From positions 1 to 5,723 of the forward strand of contig DROB01000275.1 in assembly GCA_011321985.1 (NCBI GenBank): 5,723 nt of DNA, in the 5' to 3' direction. Every line of letters begins with the position of its first letter. Position 1 is the first letter of the stretch. This document shows, piece after piece, positions 1-5,603 of the stretch. A program made the position numbers and the translations under genes. Source of the stretch: Gammaproteobacteria bacterium (lineage in GTDB: Bacteria; Pseudomonadota; Gammaproteobacteria; SZUA-229). The notes below the pieces were generated by a model that was not told where the DNA came from, did no database searches, and was given only the letters and a program-made list of their open reading frames with translations.

Positions 1-917
1 GCGCAACAGTTACCGTTTATCCACACCGGTGTTCCATTTTTTGCATGACGAGGGTAACCATCACCATAACCTGCCGCAACAATACCGACCACCCGATTCC
101 TGGCAGCCGTATAGGTACAGCCGTAACCGATGGACTCGCCGGCTTTGAGCTCTTTGATGTCTATCAGCATCGAATCAAATTGCATCACGGCCCGCAGACC
201 GAGCTCTGCAGCCGAAACATCGACAAAGGGGGACGAGCCATAGAGCATGATGCCGGGACGAACCACTTCGAAGTGACTGTTTTTCATCCGCATGATAGCG
301 GCAGAGTTAGCCATACTGCAATCAACATCTATATCATTCGTTACTTTAAGTATATTCTCTAACTGAATGTTATTTAATTGATTATCGGTCTTTTCCGCAT
401 TGGCAAAATGGCTCATCACCACCACTTTGTTTACACTTTTGCTGTTTTGACATAGCCCAAAAATTTCATCGATATTCTCGCAGGGCAGGCCCAGACGATG
501 CATACCTGTGTCCACTTTTAACCAGACATCAATGGCTGAAACCAGGGTTTGTGATAGCAGGATGAGTAGTTGTTCGGGCTGATGGATAACCGTGGATAAA
601 GCCAGTTCAGAAAATCGCGCCAGCTCAGCTGCATCACGAAAACCATGCAGGACAACAATCGGCTTAGTGCAACCATCGGCACGCAATGCATAAGCTTCTT
701 CAGGCATGGCGACAGCCAGTAAATCTGCATCAACCAGCTGCCTGGCAACCTCCAGCATACCATGACCGTAGGCATTGGCTTTTATCACTGCCATCACCTG
801 ACAACCCGGGGCGAACTCACGAACCTTTTTCAGGTTATTGGACAGGGCAGCCAGTTTGATGGTGATGCTGGCACGTCGCCAGTTACCTGACGCGCTACAG
901 GACGAGGACTGACTCAT
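1..917 (-). CDS. alr: Alanine racemase, C-terminus cut by window edge
   Basis: Cytoplasmic PLP-dependent enzyme that interconverts L- and D-alanine, supplying D-alanine for peptidoglycan. Reading the minus strand from the ATG at 917 gives 305 codons without a stop to the window edge. The PLP-lysine motif AVIKANAYGHG is present (Lys46), as are WLKVDTGMHRLG (Arg141), MSHFANA (His169), SMANSAA, VRPGIMLYG (Arg220), the catalytic-tyrosine motif SIGYGCTYTA (Tyr265) and AAGYGDGYPR (Tyr284). The usual length is about 355-375 residues, so roughly the last 50-70, including the region that normally carries a GRVSMD-like motif, lie outside. The start codon overlaps the dnaB stop as ATGA and no clear ribosome binding site precedes it, so translation is probably coupled to dnaB. 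About 12 N-terminal residues precede the usual family start near NWRRASITIKL, but no better start codon exists. The family assignment is secure. Whether this is the biosynthetic Alr or the catabolic DadX paralogue cannot be told from sequence, but the position next to dnaB favours Alr. Confidence 0.96.
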   Translation of the reverse strand, partial: MSQSSSCSASGNWRRASITIKLAALSNNLKKVREFAPGCQVMAVIKANAYGHGMLEVARQLVDADLLAVAMPEEAYALRADGCTKPIVVLHGFRDAAELARFSELALSTVIHQPEQLLILLSQTLVSAIDVWLKVDTGMHRLGLPCENIDEIFGLCQNSKSVNKVVVMSHFANAEKTDNQLNNIQLENILKVTNDIDVDCSMANSAAIMRMKNSHFEVVRPGIMLYGSSPFVDVSAAELGLRAVMQFDSMLIDIKELKAGESIGYGCTYTAARNRVVGIVAAGYGDGYPRHAKNGTPVWINGNCC

Positions 918-2320
918 TCAAAACCATCATCACTGTACATTTCAGGAATGTAATTCTCAAATTTGGTGTATTTTCCAAGGAAGGTAAGCAGTGATTTACC
1001 GATAGGACCGTTTCGTTGTTTCGCGATGATGATCTCGGCAACGCCTTTTTGTGGGCTGTCTTCGTTATACACCTCATCACGGTAGATAAACACGATCAGG
1101 TCCGCATCCTGCTCGATCGCACCTGATTCACGCAGGTCGGACATCACCGGACGCTTATCCGGACGTTGCTCGAGGCTACGATTTAACTGCGATAATGCGA
1201 TCACTGGTACCTTCAGTTCTTTAGCCATGGCTTTCAGGCTGCGTGATATCTCGGAGATCTCTGTCGCCCTGTTTTCACTGCCACCATGTATCTGCATCAA
1301 CTGCAGATAATCGATCACGATCAGACCCAGACCATGCTGGCGTTTCAGGCGGCGTGCCCTCGCCCTGATCTCATTGGGTGACAGGGCCGGTGTATCATCG
1401 ATGAAAATTTTAGCTTCAGACAGGATATGGATCGCCGAGGTAATCCGCGCCCAGTCTTCGTCGGTAAGATTACCGGTGCGGATATGATGCTGATCCACCC
1501 GACCCAGAGAAGAGATCATACGCATCGCCAATGAGTCACCTGGCATCTCCATACTGAACACCGCGACCGGTAGCTTGTCACCGATGGCGGCATTTTCTGC
1601 AACATTCATCGCGAAGGTGGTCTTGCCCATCGAAGGTCGACCCGCAACGATGACCAGGTCCGCTTCCTGAAGACCGGTCGTCATCTCATCGAATTTATCA
1701 AAGCCGGTGGAAACCCCGGTAATACCGCCATCACTGTTAAACAGGTGGTCGATCTTGTCCACGGTTTTTGATAACAGGGCTTTCATATCCTGGAAACCAC
1801 CTTCACCACGCGCACCCTGCTCGGCTATCTGGAAAACCTTTTTCTCCGCATCATCCAGTAGCTCTTTACTGTCTCGCCCTTCCGGCACATAACCACTGCC
1901 ACTGATATCGGTACCCACCGCGATAAGCTGGCGCAATACCGACTTTTCACGCACGATATTGGCATAAGCCACGATATTTGCCGCACTGGGTGTATCCTTC
2001 GCCAGACGGCCCAGATACAGCAACCCTCCTGCCTGTTCGAGCTGGTCATTTTTTTCCAGACATTGCGATAAGGTGACTGCATCGAACGGCTCGTTTCGCG
2101 ATTCCAGCTCACGGATGGCGGCAAATAACAGGCGATGATCAAAACGGTAAAAGTCTTCATCCACCAGTTTATCGGCGATATTCTCCCAGGCACGGTTATC
2201 CAGCAACAGGCCACCGATAACGGCCTGTTCGGCTTCGATTGAATGCGGTGGTACGCGTAGGCTACCCGTATACCCTTCGGACATGGCTTCTTGTGCTGGG
2301 AATGGTGCGGTTTCTGACAT
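914..2320 (-). CDS. dnaB: Replicative DNA helicase DnaB
   Basis: Hexameric 5'-3' helicase that unwinds DNA ahead of the replication fork and recruits primase. The 468-residue product is full length for the family. Its N-terminal, primase-interacting domain begins near RVPPHSIEAEQAVIGGLLLD (residues 22-41), a linker follows, and the RecA-like motor domain starts around residue 195. Visible motifs are Walker A GRPSMGKTT (227-235), FSMEM with the catalytic glutamate (Glu258), Walker B LIVIDYLQLM (Asp337), SQLNRSLEQR (Gln378), DLRESGAIEQDAD (395-407) and the lysine/arginine finger segment AKQRNGP (Lys434, Arg436). There is no intein. The ATG at 2320 is chosen; an in-frame ATG at 2284 (residue 13) is possible because neither has a strong ribosome binding site. 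The gene is separated from rplI by an unusually long repeat-bearing gap and so probably has its own promoter. It overlaps alr by four bases. Confidence 0.98.
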   Translation of the reverse strand: MSETAPFPAQEAMSEGYTGSLRVPPHSIEAEQAVIGGLLLDNRAWENIADKLVDEDFYRFDHRLLFAAIRELESRNEPFDAVTLSQCLEKNDQLEQAGGLLYLGRLAKDTPSAANIVAYANIVREKSVLRQLIAVGTDISGSGYVPEGRDSKELLDDAEKKVFQIAEQGARGEGGFQDMKALLSKTVDKIDHLFNSDGGITGVSTGFDKFDEMTTGLQEADLVIVAGRPSMGKTTFAMNVAENAAIGDKLPVAVFSMEMPGDSLAMRMISSLGRVDQHHIRTGNLTDEDWARITSAIHILSEAKIFIDDTPALSPNEIRARARRLKRQHGLGLIVIDYLQLMQIHGGSENRATEISEISRSLKAMAKELKVPVIALSQLNRSLEQRPDKRPVMSDLRESGAIEQDADLIVFIYRDEVYNEDSPQKGVAEIIIAKQRNGPIGKSLLTFLGKYTKFENYIPEMYSDDGFE

Positions 2321-2346
2321 GGATTGGCTCGTTATTTTTGTCTTTG

Positions 2347-2378
2347 ATTATAAGGTATTTAACGCTGTGCCGGGACAA
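2347..2378 (-). promoter_or_regulatory. Possible dnaB promoter
   Basis: On the minus strand a perfect TATAAT (+ strand 2347-2352) lies 26 bases before the dnaB ATG. The nearest -35-like hexamer, TTGTCC (2373-2378), is 20 bases away, which is longer than the usual 16-18, and no good hexamer sits at 17. The surrounding A/T-rich stretch (2321-2468) contains other weak -10-like strings such as TATATA. dnaB needs a promoter here because a strong terminator closes the upstream operon, but the exact site is an inference. Confidence 0.35.
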
Positions 2379-2468
2379 ATTTTATTATTGTGTTTGCGTG
2401 TTTTTCAGGGTTTTATATATCAGGTATTTAGGGGATGTTTCTTATTTTTTACTTGTTCTCTTGTATGG

Positions 2469-2740
2469 TTTTTTTCTTTCTCTTTCTTTTCTTGATATTT
2501 ACTTCTTCTTTTGTTTAGGCATTGTGGGTCTCGCCCCACTGGCGAGTTACTCTTTTTCTACAGCAAAAAAGAGTAACCAGAAAATGCCGCCACTACGGCT
2601 GGCGCCCCGCATAAAGACGCGGGGTTCCCATTTATACGGCAGGGGAATCATGCTGTGAAATAACTCGCAGAAGGCGCTCAGACAGATTTTACAGACGGCC
2701 CATGATCCCCCTGCCGTATCAATGGCTTGCCTGAGGTGGA
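2469..2740 (+). repeat. Structured repeat element, left copy
   Basis: About 272 bases that match, in inverted orientation, the element at 2881-3152. In order: a pyrimidine-rich leader (2469-2515); an invariant block GCATTGTGGGTCTCGCCCCA; hairpin H1 (2524-2539, GTGGG/CCCAC); hairpin H2 (2546-2577, a perfect 12-bp stem starting GTTACTC, loop CTACAGCA); H3 (2605-2624, CCCCGC/GCGGGG); a long stem H4 (2634-2652 with 2701-2719, ATACGGCAGGGG with CCCCCTGCCGTAT); nested inside it H5 (2653-2661 with 2686-2694, CTGTGAAAT with ATTTTACAG, one G.T pair); and a conserved tail AATGGCTTGC-TGAGGTGGA. Stems differ from the other copy yet stay paired, so structure is under selection. No protein function is apparent. 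I infer a mobile or regulatory noncoding element, family unnamed. Confidence 0.85.
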
Positions 2741-2880
2741 CAAGGTCAAAAGCGGGGTTTTAGTTGGGCTGAGGGTTTTCATTCTGCTGATTATAGTGCA
2801 GAGTTTTTGTACCTGACCTGGTTTTGTTTGTGTTGTTGTTCTTATTTTTTTGTTTCTAGTTTTTTTCTTTTGATTTACCC
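2741..2880. other. Spacer between the two repeat copies, no gene seen
   Basis: This stretch of about 140 bases separates the 3' ends of the facing repeats. It is G/T-rich on the + strand, especially 2820-2875, with no recognisable coding sequence. A weak hairpin TCTGC/GCAGA encloses a short A/T-rich loop near 2784-2803. It does not resemble a transposase or cargo gene, so the pair does not look like a composite transposon with contents. Confidence 0.5.
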
Positions 2881-3152
2881 CTCCACCTCAGCAAGCCATT
2901 GAAGGACGGGATTTGTCATGGGCCGTCTGTGGAATCTGTCTGAGCGTCTTCTGCGAGTTATTCCACAGCATGATAAACCCCGTCCTTCGATGGGCACCCC
3001 TGTGCCTTCTACAGGGGCGCAGCTGACGTGGCGGCATTCTTTTGGTGACTTTTCTGTTGCTGCAGACAGAAAAGTCACTCGCCAGTGGGGCGAGACCCAC
3101 AATGCCTGAATAAAAGAAGAAGTAAATAGAATAAAAAGAAAGAAAGAAAAAA
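2881..3152 (-). repeat. Structured repeat element, right copy
   Basis: Second copy of the element, on the strand that transcribes rplI and dnaB. Same order of parts: H1 (3085-3100, identical to the left copy); H2 (3045-3078, a perfect 13-bp stem GTGACTTTTCTGT with its complement, loop CTGCAGCA); H3 (2997-3017, CCCCTGT/ACAGGGG); long stem H4 (2969-2989 with 2901-2920, built on GAAGGACGGG); nested H5 (2960-2968 with 2927-2935, CTGTGGAAT/ATTCCACAG, fully paired); and the tail ending TGAGGTGGA. Compared with the left copy, T-A becomes G-C in H2, GC becomes TGT/ACA in H3, the whole H4 sequence is replaced, and A-T becomes G-C in H5. Loops and linkers are kept. The element's 5' pyrimidine tract begins at the T-run of the rplI terminator. 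Confidence 0.85.
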
Positions 3153-3171
3153 GGCCCGCAACTGCGGGCCC
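3147..3171 (-). terminator. Intrinsic terminator after rplI
   Basis: On the minus strand, GGCCCGC and GCGGGCC form a 7-bp G/C-only stem (3153-3170) with loop AGTT, followed directly by six T and a longer pyrimidine run. It starts about 31 bases after the rplI stop and closes the rpsF-rpsR-DUF2232-rplI operon. Confidence 0.92.
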
Positions 3172-3201
3172 TCTCAGATGAAACAACAACGTAATAAAAA
3201 A

Positions 3202-3657
3202 CTACGCCTCTTCTTCACCAATAATAATAACCTTAGCCGTCGCATTCACTTCCGCATGAAGATGAAGCACAATCTCATACTCACCCGCCTGACGTACAGG
3301 ACCATCTGGAAGACGAACTTCACGCTTCTCAACTTCGACACCCGCCTCAGTCAGTGCTGAAGCAATATCGACATTACCGATCGAACCGAACAATTTACCT
3401 TCGGTTCCTGATTTAGCGGTGATCTCGACACTCAGTGCTTCGATCTGATCACGGCGTTTCTCAGCTACCGTCAATGCATCCGCAGCCATCTTTTCAAATT
3501 CTGCACGACGCTCTTCGATCTCTGCCTTGTTTGCATCGGTTGCGACTTTTGCTTTACCCTGAGGTAATAAAAAGTTGCGCGCAAAACCGGCTTTTACATT
3601 TACCAGATCACCGATACCACCTAGACGATCAATTTTTTCAAATAAGATGACTTCCAT
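3202..3657 (-). CDS. rplI: 50S ribosomal protein L9
   Basis: Large-subunit protein that binds 23S rRNA near the base of the L1 stalk and extends outward by a long helix; it helps maintain reading-frame fidelity. At 151 residues it is of normal length. The N-terminal rRNA-binding domain carries the family signature in MEVILFEKIDRLGGIGDLV followed by NVKAGFARNFLLPQGKA (together residues 1-36). A charged connecting helix follows (about 41-75, rich in E, A, K and R). The C-terminal domain contains GKLFGSIGNVDIA (about 87-99) and VRLPDGPVRQAGEYEI. The tail is acidic (GEEEA). The ATG at 3657 is preceded at 8 bases by GAGG. It is the last gene before the terminator and lies 68 bases after the DUF2232 gene. 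Confidence 0.98.
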   Translation of the reverse strand: MEVILFEKIDRLGGIGDLVNVKAGFARNFLLPQGKAKVATDANKAEIEERRAEFEKMAADALTVAEKRRDQIEALSVEITAKSGTEGKLFGSIGNVDIASALTEAGVEVEKREVRLPDGPVRQAGEYEIVLHLHAEVNATAKVIIIGEEEA

Positions 3658-3675
3658 CTTTCTAACCTCAATTTT

Positions 3676-3720
3676 AAATTCTTAGATTATAAATTCCTGG
3701 ATAATAAATTCTTAAAATAA
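3676..3720. repeat. Three 15-base tandem repeats between genes
   Basis: Three adjacent 15-base units each begin AAATTC: AAATTCTTAGATTAT (3676-3690), AAATTCCTGGATAAT (3691-3705) and AAATTCTTAAAATAA (3706-3720). They fill most of the A/T-rich gap between the DUF2232 gene and rplI, ending 6 bases upstream of the rplI ribosome binding site. They could be a slippage product or an unstructured A/U-rich stretch that aids rplI initiation; no known binding site is recognised. Confidence 0.7.
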
Positions 3721-3725
3721 CAGTT

Positions 3726-4622
3726 CTAAACAGACTTCGCTATACGCTGACGTACATCCAGCCAGGGATCAGCGAAACTTGCCAAAATCAGTAACACCAC
3801 CAGATGCGGCATAAAAAACATGATCAGGTAAATAACCATCAACCATGCTGTATGTACCTGTCGTATCCTTATGACTGCATGCAGCAACGATAGTGCCTGC
3901 ATCGCATACAGTACAGAGACGACACTCGCCAGTGCTACGGTAAACACGTTACCAACCAACGCCGCGATCAATATGATAGTCATCGCGACCAGGGCCGAAA
4001 TCTTTCCCAGATTCAGGCTCTGAAATTCTTTAGCAAACCCGCCCGGATTATAATAAACCGCTTGCCACCACCGACCCAGAAGCAGGCTTACCACGGCACC
4101 GAACATGATGCTACTGACGAACAGGCCAGGCAAAAATTTAATCACCCAATCCTCGGTCTGTTTCAGATCGGCCAGGCTGAAGTCATTAGACTGCTGCGCG
4201 AGCTGCGTCACCATCTGGTCTAATGGCTCACGCCAGAATTCCCCAAAATTCGGGAACATCATATACAGCAAAATAACTGCCAGTAAACTTACCATCGCCA
4301 GTATCTGCAGGCTAAATGCCAGTGATACGGTCTGCCTTAGTATCGTCGCACTCATCCAGGCAGGTAACCAGGCCAACAATACGAACATGGCGGCTATCTG
4401 TGGTGTCGCAAAAATCAAAAAAGCAAACATGGCAGCACCTAATGATGCTATCGCCATGGTAAACAGGCCACTCTTTGGATCATGCACCAGAGTGATCAAT
4501 ACGATCGCCGCAGCACTGATCCATGCCGCTGGCGGCAGGATCAACCCTAAAACCGCCATCGTCGCAGCCACCAGTGCGGCCTGACTCTGTCCTTTTAATA
4601 TGAACCTTGCCAGAAATAACAC
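3726..4622 (-). CDS. DUF2232 / YybS-like multi-pass membrane protein
   Basis: Inner-membrane protein of unknown function. The position between rpsR and rplI matches an uncharacterised membrane protein gene at the same place in Pseudomonas and relatives. The 298 residues contain about eight or nine hydrophobic segments (roughly 15-30, 33-47, 54-72, 76-91, 103-123, 163-183, 209-224, 226-248, 259-283). A polar stretch at about 124-162 (FPNFGEFWREPLDQMVTQLA onward) probably lies outside the membrane. A conserved-looking GRWWQAVYYNPGGFAKEF motif (183-200) follows the sixth segment. No enzymatic motif or signal peptide is seen. The start is GTG at 4622, placed seven bases after AAGGG and directly after an in-frame TAA, so no upstream start in this frame is possible. 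The N-terminus (LARFILKGQSQA) fits what I recall of the homologues. It is co-transcribed with the ribosomal genes, 82 bases after rpsR. Function cannot be stated. Confidence 0.85.
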   Translation of the reverse strand: MLFLARFILKGQSQAALVAATMAVLGLILPPAAWISAAAIVLITLVHDPKSGLFTMAIASLGAAMFAFLIFATPQIAAMFVLLAWLPAWMSATILRQTVSLAFSLQILAMVSLLAVILLYMMFPNFGEFWREPLDQMVTQLAQQSNDFSLADLKQTEDWVIKFLPGLFVSSIMFGAVVSLLLGRWWQAVYYNPGGFAKEFQSLNLGKISALVAMTIILIAALVGNVFTVALASVVSVLYAMQALSLLHAVIRIRQVHTAWLMVIYLIMFFMPHLVVLLILASFADPWLDVRQRIAKSV

Positions 4623-4704
4623 TTACATACCCTTCATATAAAAGTGCTGCTCCAACAGTTACCTGCTCAAAATCGAACCGGTAATGCTATAAATCTTGCT
4701 CGGT

Positions 4705-4932
4705 TTACTTGTGGCTATCCGTGTAAGGGATAAGTGCCAGGTAACGCGCCACCTTAACGGCTTTTGTTAATTTACGCTGATATTTTGCTTTTGTACCGGT
4801 AATACGTGCGGGTACGATCTTGCCGCTTTCAGAGACAAAAGATTTCAGTAACTCAAGATCTTTATAATCTACGTCAGTGATACCTTCTGCAGTAAAACGA
4901 CAATAACGTTTACGTCTAAAATTCGCTGCCAT
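4705..4932 (-). CDS. rpsR: 30S ribosomal protein S18
   Basis: Small-subunit protein that binds 16S rRNA in the platform as a heterodimer with S6. The 75 residues equal the usual enterobacterial length. The core reads FRRKRYCRFTAEGITDVDYK near the N-terminus, then DLELLKSFVSESGKIVPARI with TGTKAKYQRKLTKAVKVARY and LALIPYTDSHK, all typical of S18. The protein is strongly basic. The ATG at 4932 is preceded by AGGAG at 6 bases, a strong ribosome binding site lying in the gap after the rpsF stop; the genes are nine bases apart, which suits coupled synthesis of the S6:S18 pair. Confidence 0.98.
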   Translation of the reverse strand: MAANFRRKRYCRFTAEGITDVDYKDLELLKSFVSESGKIVPARITGTKAKYQRKLTKAVKVARYLALIPYTDSHK

Positions 4933-4941
4933 TTTCTTCTC

Positions 4942-5427
4942 CTACTCTGCAGGTGCTGCATCAGCAGCATCAGGATTATCATCGGTTGCCGGGCTTGCTT
5001 CTTTTGCCTGTTCAGCCGCTTCTTTGGCTCTCGCTTCCTGTGCGGCGATCGCACGCTCTTTGGAAGCACGTTCGGCAGCAGATTTTTTCTCTGCGGCATC
5101 TTCGTCATTCTTAGCTTTGGCAAGCGCAGACATATCCGTTACTGCTTCATCTCGTTTCAGGATAAGGCTACGGATAACGGCATCATTAAATCTAAATGCG
5201 GTTTCTATCTCATCACGCACAGCCTGATCACATTCGACATTCAACAGGACGTAATGAGCTTTATGAATTTTGTTTATCGGGTAAGCCAGCTGACGACGAC
5301 CCCAGTCTTCTAAACGGTGTACTTTACCGCCATTGGATTCGACCGTTGCTTTATAACGGTCGATCATTGCAGGTACCTGTTCGCTCTGGTCTGGATGCAC
5401 CAGAAAGACGATTTCGTAGTGACGCAT
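4942..5427 (-). CDS. rpsF: 30S ribosomal protein S6 with long Ala/Glu tail
   Basis: Small-subunit protein that binds the 16S platform together with S18. The folded domain is clear: MRHYEIVFLVHPDQSEQV at the start, GKVHRLEDWGRRQLAYPINK (about 35-54), HYVLLNVECDQ, and FRFNDAVIRSLILKRDEAVT (about 79-98). The remaining 60 or so residues are low-complexity and rich in Ala, Glu, Lys and Asp, ending DAADAAPAE. At 161 residues the protein is longer than the usual 130-140, all of the excess being this tail. The ATG at 5427 is chosen because AGAGGA stands a few bases upstream and the family begins MRHYE; an in-frame ATG at 5460 would add 11 unrelated residues encoded by the leader. First gene of the operon. 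Confidence 0.97.
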   Translation of the reverse strand: MRHYEIVFLVHPDQSEQVPAMIDRYKATVESNGGKVHRLEDWGRRQLAYPINKIHKAHYVLLNVECDQAVRDEIETAFRFNDAVIRSLILKRDEAVTDMSALAKAKNDEDAAEKKSAAERASKERAIAAQEARAKEAAEQAKEASPATDDNPDAADAAPAE

Positions 5428-5453
5428 AGTGTTCCTCTCGGTTAAAGCCCCCC

Positions 5454-5491
5454 ATCCCATAACAGTGTTATCCGGCGGTGGAGCAAGGGAT
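5454..5491 (-). promoter_or_regulatory. Structured rpsF leader, possible S6:S18 binding site
   Basis: In the untranslated leader, ATCCC (5487-5491) can pair with GGGAT (5454-5458), enclosing a hairpin ATAAC/GTTAT (5459-5471) and a one-sided 15-base bulge TTGCTCCACCGCCGG. In many bacteria the S6:S18 complex binds its own rpsF leader at a bulged hairpin containing CCG, and this leader has a hairpin and a CCG in a plausible place. I see the pairing and the CCG; the identity with that motif is an inference from position and is not confirmed base by base. Confidence 0.4.
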
Positions 5492-5511
5492 ATTCAAATT
5501 GTAGGGCGCGA

Positions 5512-5540
5512 ACTATACAGGAAAAACGATAAAAAGTGAA
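5512..5540 (-). promoter_or_regulatory. rpsF operon promoter
   Basis: On the minus strand a -35-like TTCACT (5535-5540) and a -10 TATAGT (5512-5517) are separated by exactly 17 bases. The bases after the -10 read TCGCGCCC, a G/C-rich discriminator as expected for a promoter under stringent (ppGpp) control, common for ribosomal genes. Transcription would start near 5505, leaving a leader of about 78 bases before rpsF. Confidence 0.65.
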
Positions 5541-5565
5541 TACCTTAGAAAAATCCGTGGTTTAG

Positions 5566-5603
5566 TGCTTATGTGGGTCTGGGTCGCTTTTCGGCCATAA
5601 GCA
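5566..5603. repeat. Palindrome beside the IS left end
   Basis: TGCTTATG (5566-5573) and CATAAGCA (5596-5603) form a perfect 8-bp inverted repeat. Inside the right half, GGTCG and CGGCC can form a second short stem with one G.T pair. It resembles a REP-like or short-hairpin repeat and abuts the probable IS end, so it may be the insertion target. No T-run follows, so it is not a good terminator. Confidence 0.55.

Noticed and set aside
45..362. Plus-strand open frame of 105 codons
   Set aside because: It is antisense to alr, whose catalytic motifs are read clearly on the minus strand over the same bases.
2239..2658. Plus-strand open frame of 139 codons over the dnaB start and left repeat
   Set aside because: It overlaps the well-supported dnaB N-terminus, is composed of T-rich low-complexity codons and then the structured repeat, and the changes between repeat copies follow base pairing rather than codons.
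2524..3100. CRISPR array
   Set aside because: Only two large inverted copies are present, with no regular short direct repeats or spacers.
2469..3152. Composite transposon or MITE pair with cargo
   Set aside because: The 140 bases between copies contain no gene, and the repeats carry no transposase or clear terminal inverted repeats of their own; target duplications are not visible.
2875..3189. Minus-strand open frame of 104 codons over the right repeat
   Set aside because: It runs through the rplI terminator and the repeat's hairpins; no ribosome binding site or protein family is recognised.
5428..5460. Longer rpsF start at 5460 (adds MGWGALTERNT)
   Set aside because: The added residues come from the structured leader, S6 proteins begin MRHYE, and the good ribosome binding site precedes the ATG at 5427.
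5566..5603. Intrinsic terminator
   Set aside because: The stem is not G/C-rich and is not followed by a T-run on either strand.
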